In this document: positions 1 to 7,758 of the stretch, one piece after another
Layout of the letters: every line of letters begins with the position of its first letter
Numbering within the stretch: the stretch's first letter is position 1
From: an uncultured Roseovarius sp.
Lineage (GTDB): Bacteria > Pseudomonadota > Alphaproteobacteria > Rhodobacterales > Rhodobacteraceae
Direction: 5' to 3'
Assembly (NCBI GenBank): GCA_947499555.1
Contig: CANMOU010000001.1
Coordinates: forward strand, 1,240,001 to 1,304,000
Length of the DNA: 64,000 nucleotides
Translations under genes and position numbers: made by a program
The notes under the pieces: model-generated
What the model saw: only the letters and a program-made list of their open reading frames with translations
Told to the model about the DNA's origin: nothing
Databases searched by the model: none

Positions 1-983
1 ACGCTCGTCACAGCTCGGGAAAGCGCCGTGCCCGCCCCTGAACGGGAAAGCGAGCGCATCGAGATCGGCTCACCGACCAGAACGTGCACCCATGCAGCCG
101 CATGACGTTCGCGCAGCATCACGCTGACGTAGTTGTTGAGCTTCTCTTCTGTCGGGAATTGGGCCGATGGCATTTCTTCATGCACCACGACAACAAAAAC
201 GCCTTCCCCACGGTAGGAGAAGATGCAGTCAATCTCGGATGTCGCACTTTGAATGCAATGGGCAGTATCGTGGACAACACGGCGGAAACAGCCACAGCTT
301 GTGATGTCATACAGGATCGACGCATCCTGCAACTTGATGGCCACCGCGTAGGAGTTGAACAGGCGACCACGCGACAATTGCCCGACATAGTTGTCAAACT
401 CGACATAGCGCAGGCACCGGTCCGCATCATCGACCGTCAGCGGGTCTTCAAAGTTGAACTGCTGATTGTTCTCAAGCTCCTGCTTGAGGATTTTAACAGA
501 GCGCAGGCTCTTTTCAGTCTTCAGGCGCTCTTTGACCAGTCGGCGGGCCGAATTCATTCGCCCACGCAGGTCCAGAAGGTCAAACGGCTTGCACACATAG
601 TCGGTCGCACCCGCCATGAAGGCATCATCGACATAGCTCCGCTCGCTCATCGCAGTGAGCATGATGATCGGGGTTTCCGAATAGTCCGGCAAAGCCCGGA
701 TGCCGCGCAACAAGACGATACCGTCGGTATCGGGCATCTGGATATCAAGAAGCAGACAATCAAACGGCGTGGTCGCAGCCTCGAGCGCGTCAATCGCACT
801 CTCTGCCGAGTTGGCAACCGTCACGTTGTAGTTGTCGATTGTCGTCAATGCAGTCTTCAGCAGTTCAAGAATGCTCGGGTCGTCATCCACAACCAGCACC
901 TTGAGTTGAGGGGTCTTTTGCGCGCGGTGCTCCAGTTTTTCCTGAAAGCGATCAGCGCCATTCTTTTCGTTTTCCATCGCCAT
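1..983 (-). CDS. response regulator with REC domain, cut by left edge
   Basis: Reading leftward from ATG at 983, the frame stays open to base 1 (327 codons seen), so the C-terminus lies outside the window. Residues about 27-145 form a receiver domain: an acidic pocket VVDDD at 31-35, phosphoacceptor D80 in LLLDIQMPD, then the MLTA threonine and the CKPFD lysine, all in canonical spacing. A short charged linker leads into a second domain of about 180 residues. It contains RGEGVFVVVV, which looks like a degenerate GGDEF signature, but this assignment is weak. No partner kinase is visible. A second in-frame ATG lies at 977; 983 is the first possible one in frame. The output function is unknown. 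Confidence 0.8.
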   Translation of the reverse strand, partial: MAMENEKNGADRFQEKLEHRAQKTPQLKVLVVDDDPSILELLKTALTTIDNYNVTVANSAESAIDALEAATTPFDCLLLDIQMPDTDGIVLLRGIRALPDYSETPIIMLTAMSERSYVDDAFMAGATDYVCKPFDLLDLRGRMNSARRLVKERLKTEKSLRSVKILKQELENNQQFNFEDPLTVDDADRCLRYVEFDNYVGQLSRGRLFNSYAVAIKLQDASILYDITSCGCFRRVVHDTAHCIQSATSEIDCIFSYRGEGVFVVVVHEEMPSAQFPTEEKLNNYVSVMLRERHAAAWVHVLVGEPISMRSLSRSGAGTALSRAVTS

Positions 984-1281
984 TAGCCATTCTTGAGAAG
1001 CCTGTGATGGTGAATTGTTAGTTAAAGACTGGGTTGAGAGTGAGGCGCAAGCGGGGTCTGTTTTCGACCAGAGCGCCTTAATTCCGCCCTGTTTCGTTTT
1101 TTTGTTTCCTCTGGGAAAACAATAGGATGTAAAATTTCAGATTGGCGTGAGAACGGCGGGTAATCCGTCACCATGTCGGCACAAAACACTCTTTTTACGT
1201 GCTTTCGCGAATCCAGCGGGTTTGTGAAATGACCTGGTCCACGGCTTCCCGGATGCCGGCACGAAAAAGTGGAAACCGATG
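984..1281. other. intergenic region upstream of the response regulator
   Basis: This 298-base stretch separates the end of the AHL synthase gene from the response-regulator start, both on the minus strand. It should hold the regulator's promoter. It has several A/T-rich patches (around 1095-1135), but I cannot assign a convincing -35/-10 pair, terminator or RNA gene. Confidence 0.4.
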
Positions 1282-2034
1282 CTAGTGTTCGAGGCTTTGC
1301 GTGTTGAAGAGCACCGCCTGACTTTTGGTGCCTTCGATATCGAACTTGGCCCCTATCGGAGTTGCCGAGACATCAAGCCGCCTTGCCCAACGCGCCCAGA
1401 TATAGGGCACGATACCCAGGATAAAGAGCGCGCCCTCACTCTTGGCCCCATCATTCATGGCCCGGAAGAGCATGTTCTGCACCTCCAGACGGCGTTTCGA
1501 TGGCACATCGTCACTGATAAAGAACCGCGAAGCTTCCCAGATGCCTGCCTCTATCGGAGCTTTGAAGAAAAGCACATCTGTCGGCAGGTCCTGAAGAATG
1601 CCGCGCTGCGCGTCATTCAACATATAGGTGTAGACACCGCAGTTCGACGTTGTTGGTAAAAGCCGTACGCCACCAATGATCTCACCGTATTCGTGAAGAA
1701 CAACCCACCGGCACATCGGCGTGTCGTATTGATCAAACTCCATCCCGTCGGCCTGCGGCACATGCCATTTGAGGCGGTCAATGAAAATCTTTTTGCGCGC
1801 CTGCATGTACCGCAAGAGCAGATCACCATGCATATGCATCGTCGAAAAAGACATCACCGAAGTGCGAATATTTCCCAGTCCGGCGTCGGTCGGCAATGCG
1901 GGTTTGGGGGATGCAGGCTCTGGTTTGCGCGCAACAGCCTGCTCCATCATAGCAGTAGGCGAAACCGCCGGAGCAAGCTCAGGCAGGGCCTGGCGGCCAG
2001 AGACCGCCTTGATATTGGCATGCGCGTGTTTCAT
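1282..2034 (-). CDS. acyl-homoserine-lactone synthase (LuxI family)
   Basis: The protein makes an N-acyl-homoserine lactone quorum signal from S-adenosylmethionine and an acyl carrier. The LuxI invariant residues are all recognisable with correct spacing: R80, F84, W90, D101, D104, R124 (in the RLLPT stretch), E167 and R170 (WEASR). The enzyme domain begins near residue 62. About 60 preceding residues are Ala/Pro-rich and have no counterpart in ordinary LuxI proteins of about 200 residues. A later start at Met61 is therefore possible, and no strong ribosome site marks 2034. No luxR-type receptor gene is adjacent. The family is confident; the acyl chain made is unknown. Confidence 0.9.
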   Translation of the reverse strand: MKHAHANIKAVSGRQALPELAPAVSPTAMMEQAVARKPEPASPKPALPTDAGLGNIRTSVMSFSTMHMHGDLLLRYMQARKKIFIDRLKWHVPQADGMEFDQYDTPMCRWVVLHEYGEIIGGVRLLPTTSNCGVYTYMLNDAQRGILQDLPTDVLFFKAPIEAGIWEASRFFISDDVPSKRRLEVQNMLFRAMNDGAKSEGALFILGIVPYIWARWARRLDVSATPIGAKFDIEGTKSQAVLFNTQSLEH

Positions 2035-2228
2035 TTAAAGCCCACAATTTTGCCAAACTTATGACAAGATTTTCACACTTCCCCAGGGGAAAATACCCTA
2101 GTTTGCGCCAATGTCAGTTGAAAAACGAACAGCCGATGCAACTTTCACACGGTTCAACGCCATTTTTTGGACATATTTGCATCACATTTTCGAGAGCCGA
2201 TCAAAAAACCAACTGATCCGAAAGAAAA

Positions 2229-2252
2229 AACCCGCGACCGAAGTGGCGGGTT
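2229..2252 (-). terminator. rho-independent terminator of the TRAP operon
   Basis: A 7-bp stem AACCCGC/GCGGGTT (2229-2235 with 2246-2252) encloses a 10-base loop. On the minus strand the stem runs directly into a T-rich tract (2219-2230 read in reverse), and a T-rich tract also follows on the plus strand. It sits about 70 bases after the dctM-type stop, so it should end the transporter transcript. Confidence 0.8.
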
Positions 2253-2269
2253 CTTTTTGTTTTTCATTG

Positions 2270-2309
2270 ACGTGACGTCATCGACAACAACGTGACGTCA
2301 TCGACAACA
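2270..2309. repeat. perfect 20-bp tandem direct repeat with TGACGTCA cores
   Basis: Two exact copies, 2270-2289 and 2290-2309, lie head to tail, each carrying the 8-bp palindrome TGACGTCA. They fall between the dctM-type stop at 2324 and the terminator hairpin, so they are transcribed in the 3' untranslated tail. They may be a replication-slippage duplication or a protein-binding pair. Confidence 0.85.
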
Positions 2310-2323
2310 CCTGGGTCAGCACC

Positions 2324-3769
2324 CTAATTTCCGTAGGCAACCGACGGCAACCACGTGGTCAGAGCCGGGAACTCGAAGACAATCAACAGACCCACAAGCT
2401 GCAAGATCACGAAGGGTATGACGCCCTTGTAGATATGCGCTAGAGTGACCCCCGGTGGACAGACGCCCTTTAGATAGAACAAGGCAAATCCAACGGGCGG
2501 TGTCAGGAAAGACGTCTGCAACGTCACCGCCACCAGGATGGCGAACCAGACGACCGACGGATCACGGACCTGATCAAAGCCAGGCACCGCGAGATCCAGC
2601 GCCAGAATGATCGGAAGCATCAGCGGCATGATGATGATCGTGATCTCGATCCAGTCAAGCAGGAAGCCCAGAAGAAAGACGATGAACAGGATGAACGCGA
2701 CCGTCCAATATGGGTGCCCGTCGAACGCGTTCAGCACCAGATGCTGGACGATTTCATCCCCGCCATAGCGGCGCAACACGAAGGCAAAGAAGTTCGCCGC
2801 GAGGAAGATACCGACGATGTAACCGGAGGTGTTCAATGTCGAACGGCTTACATCCCTTAACACGCGCCAGTTGAGTTTCCCGTTGAACAAGGCGAGCAAG
2901 GTCGCGCCCATCGCCCCTAGACCCGAAGCCTCTGTTGGTGTGGCAAAGCCCGCGAAGATTGACCCCAGCACAAGCAGGATCAGGAACATTGGCGGCACAA
3001 CGGCCAACAACACCTCTTTCACGTCTGCCCATGTCACCTCGTCAGGTTTCTCTGGTGCAGGCATCGCGCTTGGGTTGATGAAACCGTAAATCACGATGAA
3101 CACGATGTAGAGAGCGCCCAGGATCAGGCCCGGGAAAAGCGCACCCATGAACAAATCGCCCAATGAGATCGCCAATTGATCGGACATGATCACAAGCATG
3201 ATCGAAGGCGGGATAAGAATGCCCAGGGTTCCGGCGGAAGCAATCGTACCTGTGGCAATCGGCTTGGAATAATCCTGCTTCATCATCGCCGGAAGCGCCA
3301 TGACACCCAAAAGCGTTACCGATGCGCCGATGACGCCGGTGGAAGCCGCGAGAATGATGCCGATCAGCAGCACTGTCAGGGACAGCCCGCCGCGCAAAGA
3401 GCCGAAAAGCTTCTGCATCGAATGCATCATCCGCTGCGCAACACCCGACTGATCAAGCATCAGCCCCATGAAGATGAACATCGGCAGGGCCACAAGCACC
3501 GGGTTCTTGACGATATTGCCAAACAGTCGACCCGACAGTGCCTGCAACTTTTGATACTCGATCCCGGTCCGGTCAAAATCGATCAAATCGCGGAACGACC
3601 CCCGGAATGGATCAAGGAAGAACTCGGCGATGAGCACGAAGACTAGGCTGACCCCCACAAGGGCCATGGCCACGGGGATGCCGCGGAACAGCATCCAGAT
3701 GAAGACGCCGAACATCGCCATGACGGCGATTTCGTTCAGAGTCAGAAACTGACCAATAAATTCTAACAT
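2324..3769 (-). CDS. TRAP transporter large permease (DctM type)
   Basis: This is the large membrane subunit of a tripartite ATP-independent periplasmic transporter. It couples sodium or proton flow to uptake of an organic acid delivered by the binding protein. The 481-residue product is highly hydrophobic with about a dozen membrane segments. It shows DctM-family features such as PMFIFMGLMLDQSGVAQRM near residue 100, the glycine-rich GVIGASVTLLGVMALP and the late TPPVGFALFYLKG. It follows the small permease by 13 bases and is the last gene of the dctP-dctQ-dctM type operon. The substrate cannot be read from the permease alone. Confidence 0.92.
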   Translation of the reverse strand: MLEFIGQFLTLNEIAVMAMFGVFIWMLFRGIPVAMALVGVSLVFVLIAEFFLDPFRGSFRDLIDFDRTGIEYQKLQALSGRLFGNIVKNPVLVALPMFIFMGLMLDQSGVAQRMMHSMQKLFGSLRGGLSLTVLLIGIILAASTGVIGASVTLLGVMALPAMMKQDYSKPIATGTIASAGTLGILIPPSIMLVIMSDQLAISLGDLFMGALFPGLILGALYIVFIVIYGFINPSAMPAPEKPDEVTWADVKEVLLAVVPPMFLILLVLGSIFAGFATPTEASGLGAMGATLLALFNGKLNWRVLRDVSRSTLNTSGYIVGIFLAANFFAFVLRRYGGDEIVQHLVLNAFDGHPYWTVAFILFIVFLLGFLLDWIEITIIIMPLMLPIILALDLAVPGFDQVRDPSVVWFAILVAVTLQTSFLTPPVGFALFYLKGVCPPGVTLAHIYKGVIPFVILQLVGLLIVFEFPALTTWLPSVAYGN

Positions 3770-3782
3770 GTCGCTTGCCCCC

Positions 3783-4610
3783 TCAGACCGCAGCGTCGTC
3801 GCGCGGTCCGCGATCCATCAACCGGGCAATCCCGATGACAAGGAGCGTCGCAACAAGCGTAATGACGATGGTATATTTGATGTCGTAATTGCCCAGTTCG
3901 AACTCATCAAACAGCGGATGGCGTCCGACCTGACGGGCATTCATCTCTTCTCCGCCAGTCAAATAGACAAACCACCACAGGGCATAGAAGATGACCAGAT
4001 TGATGAAGAACATGGTCGATGGAAAGGCAAAGAGGAGCTTTTTCCAAAGCACGGGGCGCGTGTACTGACTGAGGTACCGAACGTAGGCCGACCAAGCCGC
4101 AAACCCGATCAAGACAAAGCTTGCATTCATAAAGAGCTTCAAGATCCACAGATTATGAAGCCCGTTGGGGCTGTCAGAGCCCTCATTGGCCACCACAGAC
4201 GCGATCGCGTAATGAAGTGTTACATCCCAGCACAGGATGATGAACGGCAGAAAAAGCCAGCCCAGCGCAAAGATATCCGTGCGCAGCTTCTTTTCCTTCG
4301 TGAAATTGTCGTATCGGATGTCAACTCGCACATGGCTATTGGTTGTCACCGCATAGCCGATGCCCACAAGCACCGCAGCACCGTAAAGCCACCATTGCAA
4401 GTCGTCCATCCAAGCCTGGTTGCCCGGTCCGATTTCCGACCGGCCCAGCGTCCGCAGCACCACTTGGGCGCAGATCACGGCCATTAGGAGGGGAAAGAGC
4501 CATGCAAAAAAATTCGAAATCGCAACCGTCAGCCTGTCGCCTGTATTGTGATGTTCTCGCCCGACCTCACCCGGATCGGTAATGGCAGCAATTTCTTCTG
4601 CGGGTTGCAT
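3783..4610 (-). CDS. TRAP transporter small permease (DctQ type)
   Basis: This is the small four-helix membrane subunit of the same TRAP transporter. At 275 residues it is longer than the usual 160-200, as in the TakQ-like branch. Hydrophobic segments are seen near residues 30-55, 75-95, 115-135, 155-175 and 195-220, with a last one near the C-terminus. Start 4610 has GGAGGGACACC just upstream. It is separated from the binding-protein gene by a 118-base gap holding a stable stem-loop, and lies 13 bases before the large permease. Confidence 0.88.
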   Translation of the reverse strand: MQPAEEIAAITDPGEVGREHHNTGDRLTVAISNFFAWLFPLLMAVICAQVVLRTLGRSEIGPGNQAWMDDLQWWLYGAAVLVGIGYAVTTNSHVRVDIRYDNFTKEKKLRTDIFALGWLFLPFIILCWDVTLHYAIASVVANEGSDSPNGLHNLWILKLFMNASFVLIGFAAWSAYVRYLSQYTRPVLWKKLLFAFPSTMFFINLVIFYALWWFVYLTGGEEMNARQVGRHPLFDEFELGNYDIKYTIVITLVATLLVIGIARLMDRGPRDDAAV

Positions 4611-4680
4611 GTGGTGTCCCTCCTCAAGGCAATGTCGCCCGGAACGCCGCCTCTCCCCAGACAGCCCTTAGGCGAAAGCC

Positions 4681-4703
4681 AGGGCGGCGCATTGTGCCGC
4701 CCT
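4681..4703 (-). promoter_or_regulatory. intercistronic stem-loop after the TRAP binding-protein gene
   Basis: An 8-bp G+C-rich stem AGGGCGGC/GCCGCCCT (4681-4688 with 4696-4703) with a 7-base loop lies between the binding-protein and small-permease genes. No T-run follows. It therefore looks more like an mRNA-stabilising or attenuating element that lets the binding protein be made in excess than a full terminator. Confidence 0.6.
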
Positions 4704-4728
4704 GACCAGATGTGTCAAAGCAACGCGC

Positions 4729-5778
4729 TTAGTTGCGCGGACGCTGCAGGTAGATGTTGTTGTTCCACACTTTATAGCCAGCGCGGAATTCTTGCAGATC
4801 GTCCCAGACTTCTTTGAAGTACGCGTCTTCCGCGGCCAGTTCAGTAGCCACTTCGTTCCACGCACCTTCGAAGGCTGCGAGCATTTCTGGCGACCACTGT
4901 TTGATCGTTACGCCATTTTTCTCGACATTTTCCTGCATCGCGGAGAAGTTTGTCGCTTCGCCCTCTGCATAGTTGTCGGTGATGTTGGCCATGCATGCAA
5001 CGCTGATCTGGTTCTGAGAAATCTCATCGAGATCTTCCCAGCGATCTTTGTTGATCAGAAGCTCAAACATCGTGGCGGGCTGGTGCCAGCCGGGGAAGTA
5101 GTTGTACTTCGCGATGTTGTGGAAGCCGAGACGCGCGTCGATGCGGGGCATGGAGAACTCGGTCGCGTCAATGGCGCCGCGCTCCAGAGCCGGGAAGATG
5201 TCTCCACCCGCCAGAAGCGAGGTCGACACACCCAGTTTCTGCATCACTTCGGCGCCAAGGCCAAAGAAGCGCATGTTCAGACCCTCAAGGTCGGCCAGCG
5301 AGTTGATTTCATTTTTGAACCAGCCCGAGGTTTCCGGCGCGATGATACCGCATGGAATGACATGCACGTTATAGCCGTTCTCGTCATACATGCGTTGGAA
5401 CAGAGCATGACCATCGTCATACATCATCCAGGCCAGGAATTCGCCCGCTTCCGGGCCAAAGGGCACAGCCGCAAAAAGCGACGCGGCGGGGATTTTACCC
5501 TGCCAGTAGCCAGCTGTCGTGTAGGCCGCGTCAACCGACCCGTTCGATACAGCATCGAGCGCTTCCAGTGCGGGCACAAGCTCGCCGGGATCGAAATGCT
5601 CAAACTCAACTTCCGTTGAGATCGAGTTCAGCTTTTCGGTAAAGCCAACTGCCGCCGTGCCGAGGATCGGCAGGTTCTTCCCGAAGGCAGATGTCATTTC
5701 GAAGGTTTCCTGCGCGCTCACCGCGCCAGTCATTGCGATTGTCGCCGCCACGCTAGCTGCGAAATTACGGATTGTCAT
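4729..5778 (-). CDS. TRAP transporter substrate-binding protein (DctP family, TakP-like)
   Basis: This is the periplasmic solute receptor of the TRAP system. Residues 1-22 form a signal peptide ending at VSA-Q, and the mature chain is about 327 residues. The GLNMRFFGLGAEVMQKLG segment (about 160-180) and ALERGAIDATEFSMP (about 195-210) match the TRAP receptor core with its ligand-clamping arginine; the branch resembles 2-oxoacid (TakP) receptors. The start at 5778 has GGGAGG eight bases upstream. It is first in the operon behind the promoter at 5845-5873 and an inverted repeat. Given the catabolic genes nearby, a hydroxy- or oxo-acid substrate is inferred. Confidence 0.92.
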   Translation of the reverse strand: MTIRNFAASVAATIAMTGAVSAQETFEMTSAFGKNLPILGTAAVGFTEKLNSISTEVEFEHFDPGELVPALEALDAVSNGSVDAAYTTAGYWQGKIPAASLFAAVPFGPEAGEFLAWMMYDDGHALFQRMYDENGYNVHVIPCGIIAPETSGWFKNEINSLADLEGLNMRFFGLGAEVMQKLGVSTSLLAGGDIFPALERGAIDATEFSMPRIDARLGFHNIAKYNYFPGWHQPATMFELLINKDRWEDLDEISQNQISVACMANITDNYAEGEATNFSAMQENVEKNGVTIKQWSPEMLAAFEGAWNEVATELAAEDAYFKEVWDDLQEFRAGYKVWNNNIYLQRPRN

Positions 5779-5817
5779 ATGTATCCTCCCAGAGTTTCAC
5801 ACGGTCCCGAAGACCTG

Positions 5818-5836
5818 TGGTAAAAGAATCTTACCA
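5818..5836. promoter_or_regulatory. inverted repeat, candidate operator of the TRAP operon
   Basis: TGGTAA (5818-5823) and TTACCA (5831-5836) are exact inverted copies seven bases apart. They start eight bases downstream of the proposed -10 box, where a bound repressor would block initiation. The GntR-family gene at 6059-6730 is the nearest regulator, so it is the first candidate to bind here; this is inference. Confidence 0.5.
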
Positions 5837-5844
5837 ATTTGGGT

Positions 5845-5873
5845 CGTATAACAGGGCATCTGCCCAGTGTTAA
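5845..5873 (-). promoter_or_regulatory. sigma-70-type promoter of the TRAP operon
   Basis: On the minus strand TTAACA (5868-5873) and TATACG (5845-5850) are separated by exactly 17 bases, a good match to the vegetative consensus. They lie about 70 bases upstream of the binding-protein start. Confidence 0.5.
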
Positions 5874-5931
5874 TACCCAGTCCTACGTAGAAAACCACAT
5901 AGGGTCGCTATTTTGGAATCAAGCGCACGAG

Positions 5932-5952
5932 GCCGAAAAACCTTTTTTCGGC
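5932..5952 (-). terminator. stem-loop downstream of the GntR gene
   Basis: GCCGAAAAA (5932-5940) pairs with TTTTTCGGC (5944-5952) across a 3-base loop, about 110 bases after the GntR stop. The U-rich arm may act with the stem as a weak terminator of the dehydrogenase-GntR operon and separate it from the TRAP promoter. Confidence 0.4.
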
Positions 5953-6058
5953 AACGGGATGATCCGGATTTTTTGATCTGTTCCTCCGACACCTCCTCTC
6001 GTTTTCGACCACAGGGCGCAGATCGTGCCGTTTTACCGATTCTGCAAATGGTCGTCGA

Positions 6059-6730
6059 TTATAAGCCTTTCAGTCGATGTTTCTCCAAGAGCGCGACGAG
6101 TGTTTGCTTGGCGTCTTGGCGATGCGCCCTGTGACGCGTTCGCGCCGTGACCTCGTCGCCTTTGCTGATGGCATCAAAGACTGCGCGATGATCTTCATTC
6201 GACCGCAAAGGTTTGGGCCGCATGTATAAGGTCGAGGCTCTGGCGCGCCGCACCTGATCTTGCAACCGATCCACAATTGTGACGATCCTGCTGTTGCCCC
6301 CCAGCCGAACAAGTTCTGCATGAAACATTTCGTCAGCCGATGCCCAGGCCACCAGATCATCCGCATCAAGCGCCGCATCCATGGCATCGATTGCCTGCGC
6401 CAACCCTTTCAGGTCCTCTTCACCGAGCGAGAGCTTTGCCGCGTTCTCGGCTGCAAGGCTCTCAAGCTCAGTCAGGACATCGTAAATCTCAGCCATATCG
6501 TCCGCTGAAACGGGCAGAATCCGAACGCCACGTCGCGGCCGCACTATCAAAAGCCCCTGGTTTTCAAGCGTCAAAAGCGCTTCGCGCACCGGTGTGCGCG
6601 ACATACCCATTCGCTCCGCAAGTTCTGTTTCCAGATGATCCGAGCCTGCCGCCAGATCTCCGGAGAAGATCATTTCCCTCAATCCCTCCAAGGCGCGGTG
6701 GTAATTTGACTGAGAAGCCGGTTGGCTCAT
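6059..6730 (-). CDS. GntR-family transcriptional regulator (FCD type)
   Basis: This is a 223-residue DNA-binding protein. Residues about 10-75 form the GntR winged helix, with the signature ELAERMGMSRTPVREALLTLENQGLL followed by the wing VRPRRGVRIL. Residues about 85-210 form an all-helical FCD ligand domain, with the metal/ligand histidines in FHAEL and NEDHRAVFDAI. It overlaps the preceding oxidoreductase gene by four bases (ATGA), so the two are translationally coupled. It probably senses a metabolite of the locus and controls the flanking TRAP and catabolic promoters; that role is inferred from position. Confidence 0.88.
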   Translation of the reverse strand: MSQPASQSNYHRALEGLREMIFSGDLAAGSDHLETELAERMGMSRTPVREALLTLENQGLLIVRPRRGVRILPVSADDMAEIYDVLTELESLAAENAAKLSLGEEDLKGLAQAIDAMDAALDADDLVAWASADEMFHAELVRLGGNSRIVTIVDRLQDQVRRARASTLYMRPKPLRSNEDHRAVFDAISKGDEVTARTRHRAHRQDAKQTLVALLEKHRLKGL

Positions 6731-7758
6731 GACACCCCCAATTCGATTTTCCGGCCCTGTTCGGCAGATGCGTAGACCGCCTCTTCGATTTCCAGCACTC
6801 TAAGATAGCTCTCGGCGGTGTTCTCCAAGGCTGCGCCGGTCATCACATGCGCGACTACATGACGTTGAAGGGCATGCACACAATCTCCTCCAAAGCCGGA
6901 CCAGGTATTCGCGGCCAGCAATTCTATTCCCTCCAATGCGCCTCTGGCCCGCAACTGTATCGCGCCATCGCCCGTGAGGCTCATCACGCCACTGGTTCCC
7001 TCGATCAGTCCCTCGCCCATGGTGCGCCGTAGATTATCCGCCGCATGATCAAGGTGGCGGTTGCCATCAAAGATCGCGCGCTGACCCTTTGGATATTCAA
7101 AGATGATATAGCCCGCATCCTCACCCGCGATGACCGGGTTGAGCTTGCGCAGATCAGCATAAACCGAAATCGGATTTCCAAAGAGATAGCGGAAGGTGTC
7201 AATCCAGTGCACGGCAGTCTCATGCACCAAAAACCGCGGCATTTTCTGAAAATAGGGTTGGCGATCGAGATAAGCCTTCGGCCCCCGACCGTCGCCCGGA
7301 CGCAATCGGAACGTGGCCTGGTGAAAGATGCCGATTGCCGCGCTGTCGAGAGCCGCTTTGATGGCGCGGTACCAGGGTTGAAAACGAAAGTTTTCGTGCA
7401 CAACAAGCGCAACGCCCGCCGCTTCGGCCCGATGCGCCATGTGCCGCGCCTCGGCAAGCGCCCGACAGAACGGTTTCTGGCAGATGATCGTGCTGACACC
7501 GTGCGAGGTCGCCGTCTCGATTGCAGTGGCATGAGCCTCGGATGGCAGAATGATATCAAGAATGTCCGGTGCCGTTTCGTCCAGCATCTGACCCAAATCA
7601 TCATAGGCCGGAACGCCCGTGGCCGCCGCTTTCACCAGATCATGGTCGCAGGCGCCGACAAGCTCAACTTCGGGCATGCGCGACCAACTGTCATAGTGAA
7701 ACTGGGCAAAATAGCCTGCCCCAAGACAGGCCACCCTTATGCGGCCCGCGGCACTCAT
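6727..7758 (-). CDS. Gfo/Idh/MocA-family NAD(P)-dependent oxidoreductase
   Basis: A 343-residue sugar or polyol dehydrogenase-like protein. An N-terminal Rossmann motif GAGYFAQFH (about 13-21) binds the nucleotide. CQKPF (about 94-98) replaces the family's EKP and keeps the lysine. HETAVHWIDTFRYLFG supplies the catalytic histidine region. The C-terminal half is the usual mixed-sheet substrate domain. It overlaps its neighbours by four bases on both sides (dehydrogenase upstream, GntR downstream). With otnK/otnC-like genes divergent nearby, oxidation of a C4 sugar acid is a reasonable guess, but the substrate is not shown by the sequence. Confidence 0.85.
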   Translation of the reverse strand: MSAAGRIRVACLGAGYFAQFHYDSWSRMPEVELVGACDHDLVKAAATGVPAYDDLGQMLDETAPDILDIILPSEAHATAIETATSHGVSTIICQKPFCRALAEARHMAHRAEAAGVALVVHENFRFQPWYRAIKAALDSAAIGIFHQATFRLRPGDGRGPKAYLDRQPYFQKMPRFLVHETAVHWIDTFRYLFGNPISVYADLRKLNPVIAGEDAGYIIFEYPKGQRAIFDGNRHLDHAADNLRRTMGEGLIEGTSGVMSLTGDGAIQLRARGALEGIELLAANTWSGFGGDCVHALQRHVVAHVMTGAALENTAESYLRVLEIEEAVYASAEQGRKIELGVS

